A DNA stretch of 64,000 bases, taken from assembly GCA_032622095.1 (NCBI GenBank), contig CP136063.1:183437956-183501955 (forward strand), in the 5' to 3' direction. The stretch comes from Siphonodentalium dalli (lineage: Eukaryota; Mollusca; Scaphopoda; Gadilida; Siphonodentaliidae). A program made the position numbers and the translations under genes. The notes beneath the pieces are model-generated. The model had not been told where the DNA came from, searched no databases, and worked only from the letters and a program-made list of their open reading frames with translations. Each line of letters starts with the position of its first letter. Positions within the stretch are counted from its first letter, which is position 1. Below, in pieces: positions 22,541 through 33,485 of the stretch.

Positions 22541-23305
22541 GATTGTTTCGGGCAGCCATTAATGATACGGAGTGGCTAAAGAGCGGCACTGCGGGCTAAA
22601 GAACGGTATACCGCTCTTTAGCAATGAGGGCTAAAGAACGGTACGGATCATAACATTATACGTTGGCGCAATGTGTAAAATATCTTGGCAACGCACGTGC
22701 CGCTCATCCAACATGGACGACGAAGACGGACGCATTCCGAAAATCGGAAAAAGAATTTGTAGACGTATATTCAGAAGCTACACATTGCTGTCTTTGGAAG
22801 ACTGAGGGACGGCTGTGTGCAACACAATAAAAGCGAGTGAACGTCGTCCTGGATCCAAGCAATGCACTTGTATATTATTCGGTTAAGTTTGCATGCATTA
22901 ACGGAGGCCGCAAATTCAAAACCCGAAGTAGCGGCAAAAGACAAACATCGTAAGACATCTAGTATCGAGGGTTTTTATTTTTAAATAGGGTCTTTTCCTA
23001 GTTTTAAAATTAACAGAGTGGGGGGGTGCAATTTTCTGGACGTGTTGAGTTCAGAAATCAGAGTAAAACAAATTATATTTTTTCAGAAAAACATTCATTA
23101 ATTATATTTACAAATAAAAAAATTACAAATTAAATTTATTATTTAGTCAAATTACTGCTTACATTGAAAAAAAAACCGAAACCAAAGTACAAAAATAACC
23201 TCCAACCTCTAGTTGATGTAAAGTTATTTATATAAGGGCCACTGTGTTTATACAGATAACTTAAACTGGTGTGTCGTTGGTGATTATGCTATACAAGAGT
23301 GGCGC
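22541..23305. other. No gene; short palindromic repeat
   Basis: GGCTAAAGAACGGTA occurs twice (near 22596 and 22628), with the inverse TACCGCTCTTTAGC between, forming a small palindrome. AT-rich and A-rich sequence follows. Confidence 0.4.
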
Positions 23306-23307
23306 TA

Positions 23308-24060
23308 TATATGGCTTGTGGAAGTGAAGAACAAGGGCTTGCCACATGAATTGAAGGGAGACGGGAGGAGAGATTTCGGCGCAGAAGGAAGGTCCAGTGG
23401 TGTGTCTCAAACGGGTGGATAGGAAAGAAGTGATGGTCTTGAGCACTTGTCACACGGATGCTATCGATCGCATAGCAAAGAATCCAGTCGATTAACCCTT
23501 TACCCAACAAAACGGCCAAATAAAGCTTCAACAGCCTAAAATATCTTCGGTCTGTCTCAATAACACCATACAAATATGGATATCATTGGAACCGGTTCAT
23601 TGACCACATTGTGATGGTTACAGTTATGCCATGTGCCAATGCATTCTCTTATATATGCGAGTCGACCATAGGTCCCCTCGCATATATAAGAGAATGCATT
23701 GACCTAAAAAGAAAATTCTTACATTCTTTAACAATTTTATAATTTTTTCTTACATTTTTTAACAATTTTTATAATATTTTTCTACATTCTTTGACAATTT
23801 TATCATTTTTAATATGTGTTAAGCCAATGCATTCTCTTATATATGCGAGGCGACCTATGGTCGACTCGCATATATAAGAGAATGCATTGGCACAGGGCCG
23901 TTCTGTTGGATAAAGGATTAACCAGAAGTGATTGTATAATATATAACCAAAATATGAACGGCGTTGATACTTGTGACCAAAATGTTGGTTATTACGCCAC
24001 CTGTGGTGTTTCTAGCTTCTGAGATTTTGATATTGCGTGGTGGACAGGGCGAATGTATTC
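23308..24060 (+). pseudogene. piggyBac transposase remnant split by a MITE
   Basis: Left part: VEVKNKGLPHELK (23320-23358), GPVVCLKRVDRKEVMVLSTC (near 23392-23450) and HTDAIDRIAKNP. These match the piggyBac segment G(L)P..LK, then the DKR-V--LST-H stretch that holds a catalytic Asp (here RVDRKEVMVLSTCH). After the inserted element the right part gives IIYNQNMNGVDTCDQNVGYY (23937-23996), matching the YN..MGGVD..DQ...YY signature that carries another catalytic Asp. Frameshifts lie near 23360 and 23935. The N-terminal half and TIRs were not found. Confidence 0.78.
23496..23917. mobile_element. TTAA-flanked MITE with internal palindromes (in piggyBac remnant)
   Basis: TTAA at 23492-23495 and 23918-23921 flanks terminal inverted repeats CCCTTTACCCAACAAAACGG and its imperfect complement ending ...GTTGGATAAAGGA. 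Inside are two near-perfect hairpins (23635-23703 and 23823-23891), both with arms GCCAATGCATTCTCTTATAT continuing ATGCGA. TTAA duplication is the piggyBac-superfamily hallmark. There is no coding capacity. Relatives lie at 56803-57139 and 62355-62820. Confidence 0.8.
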
Positions 24061-24510
24061 TTGGAGATTGTTTGTACCTTACTCAATCGTACCGATAGAA
24101 TCACGTAGATGCCGAAATTGTGAAGTTAACGCCACCGGTGTATAATACGTTTATGGAAATATGATAAATCGTATCGATAGAGTCAGGACAGGCTCAAATT
24201 GTAAACTTAAAGTCACCGGTATAATAATATGTTGTTGAAAATATAAATAATTTGATAGACTGAAAATAATATGTAACCCATTGGGAGCCCCTGATGTATT
24301 CTTGTTTGTACCTTACTCAATCGTACCGATAGAATCACGTAGATGCTTAAATTGTAAAGTTAACGCCACCGGTGTATAATACGATTTTGAAAATGTGTTA
24401 AATCGTATCGATAGAGTCAGGACAGGCTGAAATTGTAAACTTAAAGTCACTTGTTGTTGAAAATATAAATAATCTGATAGACTGAAAATAATGTGTAACC
24501 CATTGAGAAC
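24050..24510 (+). repeat. Two-unit tandem repeat, period about 234 bp
   Basis: GTACCTTACTCAATCGTACC begins at 24074 and again at 24308. The following blocks (AGAATCACGTAGATG, AACGCCACCGGTGTATAATA, TCGTATCGATAGAGTCAGGA) repeat in the same order. The second unit has lost a short segment. Confidence 0.85.
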
Positions 24511-24769
24511 CCCTGGTTTAGTGAAGTGCATTGTGGGAAGTTTAATTGTGATTCACCTCCATCTTTATTTTCTGGAATTATCACCAAGATTTCTCCACTC
24601 TATTCTCTTAAAATGTACCCTGATCGGTCATATTCTTTTGATAATTCTATCTAAATACATCTTAGCTACTATTTGGATCTGCTGTCCCGGTCGAAGAAGG
24701 TTTAGTTTGACCAAAACGGCTACTGACAAAAGTTTGTTTACAAAAATTGAGCACACTCAATGACCCGTA

Positions 24770-25800
24770 GGCCGTACACGCTGTAAATTTGTTATCGAAA
24801 ACAAATTCAATTTCTTCCATCTAAAACATAATTACGCGCTGAACTCTGTCATTTTAAGAATATAGTAGTATTATACACATACACACCAAGTTTCAGCTCA
24901 AAATTTTGAAAAATGACAGTTTTATAGACATAAATCGATTTTAAATTTAATGGCAAATCCCATGTATGATGTTAAATTTTATCATCGAAATTTTTTTTTA
25001 TTTCTTTGATCTAGGAAATAATTACGTGCTGTACCCTGTCATATTTGACTGGTTCTACCTGATAATTGTGTGACAGTACAGTCGCGTTACTTTATACGTC
25101 ATTATTGGTCGAAAAATTTATTTCGGTCTATCGTATCAACCCCTATTTCCCCCGCGTAGCCTGACTAAGTGTCTTTATCGCTCCACTAATTTGTATCGTT
25201 TCATCGGTATGAATTCCATATCCAATTATCCACATATAACCAACCCAACCTCTAATCCCGGTCCAATTTATTTATTTCTTTCATCGGTATATAGTCATGT
25301 TACGTAATATTTTATCTTGTGATACTTGTACTTATATGTCTATGGTATTACTATAGTATACCGTATATGTATATCAATTGCTATTCCTTTCTATATAATC
25401 CTGGTGCCAACTATAGAGATAATTTCAGACCCCCACCCCAATTTTATATAATTGCTGCTTTAGTACAGTCACGATGCATTACATGGCAACATCGATCCAC
25501 TAATTTATGTCAGTTCATCAACTTCATCGGTACAAACCCCTTTTTTTCTCCGAGTCCATATAACCAACCCAACATCTTATAGAACTCCATAAATGACTAT
25601 TCTGGCACTATATAGAGATAACTAAGATTCTGACACCCCCTATTTTATAGCCTTGTTGCAACAGTAGAGTTGATATGCATAATATGTCAACATTGGTCGT
25701 TATTGCTCTACAAATTTATATCGGTTCAACCCTTAGTTCCCTGTATCGCCCACCCCTCCCTCAATTTATATTTTCATTTGTATTATAGTCTCGTCACATA
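24770..25800 (+). repeat. Degenerate tandem repeats
   Basis: Two diverged units near 24781 and 24968 share AATAATTACG(C/T)GCTG followed by CTGTCAT. From about 25075, units of about 200-270 bp share a CAGT-(C/A)GTTAC-like start, CCACTAATTT, a CATCGGTA motif and CAACCC. There is no coding sequence. Confidence 0.5.
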
Positions 25801-26037
25801 CACATTTTATCTTTTGTAACTTTTGCTTCAAAGCGTCGAGATCCGCTGCAGACAATACAAAACTGACAACATTTTGAAATGTAAGCAGGCTTCAAACTCG
25901 TCTTATCCAAGAAAAACTCTGGTTACATAAAAAATTTGTGTATACGGTGTACGCGCATTTGTTGCGTTAAAAACCAAAGGTCCCAAGTCAAGGTCCAAAT
26001 CCCCAACACACTGATGTGAGGTTTAACTCCATCTACA

Positions 26038-26540
26038 TACAGTAATGTCCAAAGTAATTCATCACTTAACCACAGCAAAATTGTGTGTATTTTTTCATGA
26101 TTCTAAATCCTGAAAAATTACCCATAATTATGCTGTGGTTAAAGGGTCAATTACTTTGGGCATTACTGTAACCAATATAAGGATTTGAGGTTTTATGATA
26201 ACTCAATCATCATACAGTAATGTTCAAAGCAATTGACCACTTAACCACAGCAGAATAATGGGTAATTTGAGGATTGTAAATGCTGAAAAAATACATAATT
26301 CTGCTGTGGTTAAGTGGTCAATTACTTTGGGCATTACTGTAACCAATATAAGGATTTGAGGTTTAATGATAACTCAATCCTCATACAGTAATGTCCAAAG
26401 TAATTGACCACAGCAAAATTATTGGTAAATTTTCAGGATTTCAAATCCTGAAAAATTACCAATAATTCTGATGTGGTTAAGTGGTCAATTACTTTGGGTA
26501 TTACTGTAACCAATACAAGGATGTGAGGTTTAATGAGAAC
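26038..26540. mobile_element. Three TA-flanked MITEs in tandem with their flanks
   Basis: Elements at 26040-26168, 26215-26339 and 26386-26506 each start CAGTAATGT and end with the complement CATTACTG or a one-base variant. Arms run about 40 bp through AATTGACCACTTAACCACAG, except that the third element has a shortened left arm. Each is bounded by TA, the Tc1/mariner target. The 40-odd bp between them (ACCAATATAAGGATTTGAGG) is repeated too, so a MITE-plus-flank unit of about 172 bp has been tandemly triplicated. Confidence 0.85.
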
Positions 26541-26929
26541 TCCATCCATATAACTAATAATTATGTGTGAAAATCAAAACAAAATAAATTCCATGATGGC
26601 GTCCAATATGGACTGCCTAATTCTGCTCCAAAACATGTATATTCAATATCTGGATGTTTATTGGGGGAAACCGATTATTTCAATGATATTTACATTAACT
26701 GTGATCCAAAACCCGACTTACGGGAGCGTGCGACTGTATCTTAAGCATATGTGCCTATTTAATGAGCCAACAATTGGAATCTCAACATAGAAGATTGGCG
26801 TGGGTCCCTTGCGCGATCTGTCCATCGAAAACTATTTAGACATCTCAAGACACGTAAGACCCAATAAGTTAATATACAGAATAGATACATCTATTGCCTG
26901 AGTGACTAATATTTATATTTGTTACAATG
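26541..26929. other. No gene recognised
   Basis: A 75-residue open frame (26563-26790) has no recognisable features. Confidence 0.35.
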
Positions 26930-27180
26930 AGGTCAAATAGTTGCGAAGCCAGCACCACAATTATTTCCCTCCATAGTAAATCTTAAAACAACTTCTAAAT
27001 AATTAATAATTCACCTTATATTTGGTATGAAGCGTCCTTGGTTAACTGGCCGGGAGTTCAGATTTGTTAACATCACGTCACCAAGGTAATTACTTGCGAA
27101 GCCACAGCCACAACTATTTCCCTCCATAGTAATTATCAAAACAACTTCTTAAGAACAATTGACCAGGTCAGTCGCGCAAT
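26930..27180 (+). repeat. Dispersed repeat shared with 61690-61900
   Basis: TCAAATAGTTGCGAAGCCAG, TTTCCCTCCATAGTAA and TTATATTTGGTATG occur in the same order at both places. Here the unit is itself partly doubled, with a second GCGAAGCCACAGCCACAACT copy near 27095. Confidence 0.7.
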
Positions 27181-27421
27181 TATTGGAAGAGCCACGGTCA
27201 ATCATTTTTTTTAAACCAAATGTTACATTTAAATTATTGCTTTATTTAACCAAAACAAAAATGAGAAAATTTAACTTTTACTACTTGCTAAATTTTATCT
27301 TTTAATTATTTCAATTAAATTTTAGTATTTACAGTATACTATGTCCAAGTCTTTATAATCTGTTGAGTGACCCCACAGTCGTTTACTTTGTTAGTAATAA
27401 TTTGAAGGATTACTTGTTTAA

Positions 27422-27915
27422 AGGTACGGTTGGCCTTGGCGGTGGGTATCCTGTGAAAATATTTCCACCCGTCAAAAACCGCCACAAACAGAAAGAACAA
27501 CAAAATGTAGACAGACTTTGTCCGTATACAAATAAGAAATATCGCATAAACAGTATGTTATTGTCATATCTTTGACCATTGTTATGTAAACAAAAGCATA
27601 AAAAGTAACTTTTCTGGTGTTTGTTTATATTATGATGGTAAACATAAAGAGCGTTCTTTGTTGGTGAATTCCTGATATGGAACGAATAAAGAGCGTTTAT
27701 GCCATTTGTGTGTGATTAGCCAGCAGCATTGTGCTGTCTTCTGTAACACAGTCAGGCTCTTGCTTATGTAAAATATAGTAAATCGTTATGATAACATGCT
27801 GTTCACGCGATGGTCATGGTATATATGAACGAAACTATATGCGTTTTAATGTTTTTCTGTTTACGGTGATTGGAACAAATATGAATATTTTCGACAACTA
27901 AGGCCTCACGTGCCT
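27422..27915 (+). mobile_element. TTAA-flanked MITE of about 494 bp (copy 1)
   Basis: TTAA sits at 27418-27421 and 27916-27919. Ends AGGTACGGTTGGCC and the complement of AGGCACGTGAGGCC form short imperfect TIRs. The whole element matches 44067-44555 in inverted orientation and, partly, 30100-30503. No coding capacity; the 70-residue frame 27363-27575 straddles its edge and is not a gene. piggyBac-type by target site. Confidence 0.85.
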
Positions 27916-27919
27916 TTAA

Positions 27920-28711
27920 ACGCAATTGTTATCAAAATATTTTATGTATTTTTTATAATTTCTATTTATATGTAATACCATAATCTTGGTGGCGTTACCA
28001 TTTCTGACTATGGTTTTCTTGTTATTCCATGCGACACACACAAGACAATGAGGTGGTATGTAAAACTGGCCCTATAATTTACAAATCTCGCTAGGGTGTA
28101 GGCATAGTTTCTATATCGAAAAAAACCACGAATACCACCAAATCCCTTGAAGCAGTATGAATTCACCGTCGGGCTCATTGAAGAGATGAGCTCTGCGTGT
28201 GAACACTTGACGATGTCCGAGTCCGACACCGGGCACTATGAAAGGTTAGAATCCCGCGAAAAAGTGCATGTGTTGTGTGAAGACGGGGGAGAGTCGTCAG
28301 CTAGGGTTACACACACCTCTACACGAGTGTCTGAAGTGTGGTGTAGCCCTATGCACCATCACGTTTCAAAATATACCACACGCAACGGGACTACAAGCGA
28401 GCAACCGCAATTCACTTCGGAGAATTAGCGTCAAGTGACGGTGAATAACTAGTAACCGACCCCACGGTTATTGTTTACTGCTAACGTCACACCGTGACAA
28501 TATTTCTCACACTGTATAGAACTATGTTGAAATCGATTACGCAACTGTATTGAAATGATCATCGTATTCACATATTTTATTCCATTATTACCGATTAGAC
28601 ACGAAACATCATTGTAGGTGATTATGGCATGTTCGCAGGATCAGGTTGGACCCTCATATGAAATATTTGCAACTCCACCAATCACCAATGTCTGGAACTG
28701 AACTACATGTA
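27920..28711. other. No gene recognised
   Basis: The open frame 28147-28428 (+) is Ser/Glu/His-rich without a recognisable domain, and no splice signals are evident. Confidence 0.35.
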
Positions 28712-28840
28712 TGTAATCGTAAATTCTAGTACCCATGTTCGAGAGATATTTGAGGAGCCGATTCGAATTTTCACCCACCCCAGTGATTACTAATAGGTAT
28801 ACACAATAACTATGGCATTTAAATATATATATATATATGT
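28712..28840 (+). repeat. MITE-like fragment (inverted copy of 40193-40332) with (AT)n
   Basis: TAATCGTAAATTCTAGTACC and AGTGATTACTAAT match the complement of 40240-40332. It ends in an AT microsatellite near 28825-28838. Confidence 0.6.
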
Positions 28841-29225
28841 ATCAAGATCATACTATGAAATAACACATTTAGCACTTCAAAATACTTCTATGGAAGAACT
28901 AATTTACAAAATACTTAAAAATTGAAACTTCAAAATAATAGAATAACTAATTTTGAAGTTTCCAGAATATCCATTTAGTCCAATTAAATTCATTTAATAA
29001 ATGACATTCTAAAAATATTTTCGACGAGGCCTCGGATTTTGAAGATTGAATCCAATTGAATCTATGGTCGATGACTGACTTCGAAGCCATTTAAATCAGG
29101 AAATTTATTCCAATTATGGTGTTTTGTCGAACAAAAATATTTGATTTGCTTTTCAACTATACTAGCATCGGTATCAAAGATAACATACCGTCAACAACTG
29201 GATACCCCAACAGGACTAACAAGAG
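28841..29225. other. No gene recognised
   Basis: AT-rich; nothing supportable. Confidence 0.35.
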
Positions 29226-30099
29226 CAAGTTTCAAAACGTTGATTCATAACTATCATTCCAATGAAACCTAGAGTTATTCCTAAGGACCTCACAAACAGA
29301 TTTTAGAACAGGCCAATCTTGAATTGCCTTGATCTTCTTTTGGTCAGATTTAACCCCTCCAGACGTCACCACATGTCCAATGAATGATACTTCGTTTGTA
29401 AACAAATCACAATTTGATGATTCAAGGCGCAACCCATATTTTTTTTAGCCTTTCAAAAAACTCTTTCAAATTTGAAACTGCTTGAATAAAATCCTTCCCA
29501 AACGAGATGTGATCGATATAGCACATACATCTCTTCGACAGGATATCAGACAAAACAACTTCCATGATCCTCTCAAATACTGCTGACCCCAGTGTGTTGA
29601 ACAAACAAAACTGTAAAACTTGTGAATTGATATAGCCCTATATAGGTGGAAAACGCTGTATTTGGTTTGTCGTCATTTCTGATTTCCAATATCCACTGGC
29701 TAAATGGAGGACTAGTGTTATCTGATAAGGAATCCAGACATTGGTCTATCCTCTGTAGAGGTTAAGCACATTTCCGAGTAACTCGATTAAACTTGCGATA
29801 ATCGATACAGAATATATTTTTAGTCAGATTTAGCAAGCAGACTAACCGTGATGAACAAGCACTAAAATCGGTTCAACTATATCGTCTTGGATCATCTTAT
29901 CAAACCGTTAATTAATTTCTTTCCATTTATGAAAAGGCACACGAGTTGGCTTTCTGCTGGGCTGAGAATTACCAATGTCAATAACGTGAAATACCACAGC
30001 GACCAAGCTTGCCATCTGGTCCCACAAATACATCAGAATACTCAACCAAGAGACAAGACACAACTTCTTTTCCCGATGCGGACAAGTTAGAACCATTAA

Positions 30100-30503
30100 A
30101 GGCACGGGCGGCGTTCGTTGCAGAAGTATTCATATTTGTTCAAATCGCCATCAACGGAAGGAATATATATCATATATAGATATATATGTATATAGTTTTG
30201 TTCATATGCCAAACATATTTAGCGCGTATATTGTCGTCAAGACGTACGATGGTGTACGTAAACAAGAACCTTCTCGTGTTACAGAAGTTTTTACACAACA
30301 CAGCTCAATTATATTGGTTAATCACACACAAATGATATAAACGCTCTTTATTATTTCCATATCAGGAAAACAGTAACAAATAACGCTCATTATGTTTACC
30401 ATATCCGGATCTAAACAAAAGAAAAACATTTAACAATTCCATACTATTTATGCCATATTTCTGATTGGTATAAGAACAAAATATGTCTATATTTTACTAT
30501 TCT
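30100..30503 (-). mobile_element. 494-bp-type MITE, diverged and truncated (copy 3)
   Basis: It begins after TTAA at 30096-30099 with AGGCACGGGCGGC and keeps blocks of the family (GTATTCATATTTGTTC, AATCACACACAAATG, AACGCTCTTTAT, TCCATATCAGGA). It is in the same orientation as 44067-44555. Its far end is lost next to the palindromic element at 30508. Confidence 0.7.
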
Positions 30504-30507
30504 TTAA

Positions 30508-30733
30508 GTCTCTCCTGATTCGAACTGGCACGGATGATTTTACATCCAGTTCTTCCTGGATATAACAACTTACAAAAAACACGTTCTTGGGGAATGTTCA
30601 TAATACATGTGTGTTGTCTGGTAATGAGTTGCAACAGTCTGAAATGGTTTGTGGTGGAGTTATTGTCATATTCAGGAAGAACTGAATGTAAAATCATCCG
30701 TGTCATCTGTTGCCAGTTCGAATCGGGAGAGAC
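30508..30733. mobile_element. TTAA-flanked palindromic element of 226 bp
   Basis: TTAA at 30504-30507 and 30734-30737 flanks arms starting GTCTCTCCTGATTCGAACTG and ending with the near-exact complement. The arms continue inward through GGATGATTTTACAT and CAGTTCTTCCTG. The open frames on both strands (30497-30706 and 30534-30737) are by-products of the palindrome. Confidence 0.75.
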
Positions 30734-31254
30734 TTAATATATTATTAACATTCTCCAAGTACGTGTTTTTTTGTAACTTGACAAAGTCATTGGATACAAA
30801 ATTCTTGACCTCCAGAATAACAGACTGATTATTAGCAAACACATCCCGTGGCATCAATAATGCTTTGGCAGAAAGTGAGCATAATGTTCAGGTAACTTTT
30901 CATGAGTCTTGTCTGCGTAGAGCTCATTTTGACATGAGAATTAGGAGGAATACTCAGTTTTCTTGACTTTCAAGAAGGCACAACTCTCATATCTTTGGAA
31001 CAACCTCATAGTGCAAACTTAATTTCAGCCCCAGAATTAATAAGAAAATGCATAGCAAAATACCAGGCAATCCTGATATACCAGCGACGATGAAAATCTG
31101 ATTCAACTTGAGATCTCTAATGAAGAGCGAAATTACAACTTGGCCAATATCATGAAGTTTATTCCCGTCAGCAGTATAGAAAACGTTTTTCAACTCTACT
31201 GGAGATGATAGTATAGAATCAAAATAATGCAATGAAATGAAGCTACATATGGCA

Positions 31255-33485
31255 CAGATGGGAAATAGTAAGAGGATTATTAAAAGAAAAGGAAGGAAAT
31301 GAGAATGAAGGAGGAAAAGAAGATACGTCGAGACTGGAAGAGTGATCTCAGAGCAAGGTTGTCAGTAGTGCAAGTACATATACTTTATATAAGAAACTTT
31401 CCCAGGCAGAAACAATTCTGCCAAAAACACCAGCCTCTCTGGGAAAAGCAGTCGATCTACTTTTGAAAAAGACATCCCAGATTAGAAATCAATCAACTAA
31501 ACGGAAATTATATATCATTATGGAACTCCCAAGAAGAATTGCATTCAGGTCATAGCAAAGGGCATCAAAGGGGTAGATTCAAAATCAAGAATGGCTAGAT
31601 ATATTGTTGCAAAATCGTGTAAACAGTCGCAACTCACATATCGTATGGCACATAATCTTGGGATATCAACAACAGTTTATGCTAGAGTACGGAAAGGGAT
31701 AAATGGAGGGATTAGGCAGAAGAGGGGGGATAGTATCAACAAGGAAACAAAGTTCAAGATACAGAAATTCTGGTATTTGAACAGTAGAGAGATGCCTCTC
31801 AGAAAGAGAGTGAAAAAAATGAGGTCACTGTTCCTTCTTGAAGATACATATCTCTCCATGTTCTCAAACTTCAAGAGGCAAAACCCAAATATAAAGGTTG
31901 AATATGTGACATTTATTAAAAACAAACCGACAAATGTCAGAGCTTCAGAAAGAATTGTCTGCTGTTGTGTGAAATGCTCCAATATGAAACTCTTGTTAAA
32001 AACAATTAATAAGATAGATATGCTGTTCCCATAACGTATCTCACCTCAAGATCCAGAATGAACGAAAAGCATCTGACACAAAACTCTGTCCTTATACTGA
32101 ATACCCTAAAAATAAATGTCCAGACAGAACATGCAAATCTTGTGGGGTTTCGAAATTCAATCGCCAATTTGCTGCTTTGAGAAGGAAGCCTGGGAAAGAA
32201 CATGTCGAATATCTGACATGGGAACGTGTTTCCAAAACCAACAAAGCTGGAAATGATGTGAAGACTACTCAGCTGTTGACGAAAACTACAGACATAAATG
32301 GTCTGAAATATTGCTTCTCAACAAATACCAACACTATCAAGCATTCTATTCCGGGCCAAGTGGCAACTAGATATGTTCAGAAAATCAGACGAAGATATAC
32401 CGTCAAAAGCTGCAATCATGATCCTGGACTTTTCAGAGAATTATTCATGCAGAATGAAGTACGAAATCACAATTGGGCTCATACACAAGTGACAATCCAC
32501 CCCGTTGTGTGTTATTTGAACACCGGAAATAGCATTGGCCATGCTAACAAGATTGTGAGCATTGTGTACATTTCAGATGATTTAAAGCATGATGCTGCTG
32601 CTGTTGTCACAATAAGTAACAATGCCATAGACTACCTCAGAAATGAATACTCCATGAAAAAGTTCATTCAGTGGACTGATGGTTGCTCAAGCCAGAACAG
32701 AGGCAGGAAAAGCTTTGCTGGTATCTCGCTGCAAAGTGATTTCCATCATGAATATTTCGAAAGTTCACATGGCAAAAATCTGAGTATGGTTGTTCGGCAG
32801 TTGTTAGAGATGCAGCCACCAGAGCAGTAACAAATAGGAAGGCTTTAATAAGAAATGCACATGAGTTTTATGAATTATGTACTGATAAACTGGTTGAAGT
32901 TGGAAGTGGGCCATATGAGAGTTCAAGAAGATATGTAAATTCCACTCGAATTTTTAAAAATATTTGTTCCAGTGAAATCAAACGAGATCGCCCTGAAAGT
33001 GATGTTAAAACTGTAAATGGTACTTTACGCATTCATTCAGTCAAACCACATGACAAGTGCAAAATTTCTGTCAGAGATTTATCATGCTTTTGCAAATTTT
33101 GCCAATGTGAAGTCTTTGCGAGATGTCAGAACAAACTGTATGTTGGTACCTTTAAGGATGTTACATTGAAATTTAGTTCAAATGCCGTTGCATCATCAGC
33201 AGATACACAAGTGTTACACCCAACAAATTTAGTCTTCATAATTGGACAGTGGGTGGCAGTTATATAAGATGATATATGGTGGCCAGGTGTGATTGAGAGA
33301 GTATGTGGCAACGAAGCTTCAATTGCCTTTATGACTAGACTCAATCCCAGAGAAGAACTGTTTAAAGGTCTAAATGAATCCGATGAGCATGACTGTTAAA
33401 AAGACTGAAATTCTTTGTCCGATTGCTGAATGTCCAATTCCTATCACGAAGGGTAGCAGGGTGTATTATCGGTTTACTGAGCGGG
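31255..33485 (+). pseudogene. Transposase-like protein, unclassified family (copy 2, long)
   Basis: A multi-domain protein can be followed through several frames. Basic, charged N-terminus near 31290-31330; TPASLGKAVDLLLKK (31423-31467); SQLTYRMAHNLGIS (31630-31671); MRSLFLLEDTYLSMFSNFKR and NIKVEYVTFIKNKPTNV; a Cys cluster IVCCCVKCSNMKLLL (31953-31997); a second Cys cluster CPYTEYPKNKCPDRTCKSCG near 32085-32145; YLTWERV; HTQVTIHPVVCYL; YISDDLKHDAAAVV; FIQWTDGCSSQNRGRKSF (near 32655-32715); FESSHGKNLS. After a frameshift near 32780 it runs through a further Cys-rich stretch (LSCFCKFCQCEVFARC) to a C-terminal WWPGVIERV segment (33270-33300), resembling a tudor/chromo-type beta module. A stop precedes it (33265). 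Conserved Asp residues in SDD and WTDG suggest an RNase H-like DDE core; this is inference. Confidence 0.6.

Larger units (their letters stand above)
29230..31240 (-). pseudogene. pol: Second Ty3/gypsy remnant: protease-to-RT, interrupted twice
   Basis: Minus-strand order. An aspartic-protease-like segment at 31232-30987 gives FYTADGNKLHDIGQVVISLF then IFIVAGISGLPGIL. A linker at 30857-30740 gives DVFANNQSVILEVKNF and VKLQKNTYLENVN. Two TTAA-flanked elements interrupt (30508-30733 and 30100-30503). The RT entry (VVSCLLVEYSDVFVGPDG, VIDIGNSQPSRKPTRVPFHK) follows at 30090-29910, FCIDYRKFNRVTRK near 29810-29765, the RT palm with CMCYIDHISFGKDF (29604-29422, family YIDD so the second Asp is His here), and EVSFIGHVVTSGGVKSDQKK (29432-29232). 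Frameshifts and the damaged catalytic box show it is dead. LTRs, integrase and RNase H were not found. Confidence 0.85.

Noticed and set aside
22541-22960. Short frame beginning MDDEDGRIPKIGKR near 22713
   Set aside because: Only about 30 codons, with no continuation or splice donor that I can defend.
28147-28428. 93-residue Ser/Glu/His-rich frame
   Set aside because: No motif, no neighbour exon; left as unannotated sequence.
30497-30737. Pair of convergent small genes
   Set aside because: Both frames come from the two arms of one palindromic element.
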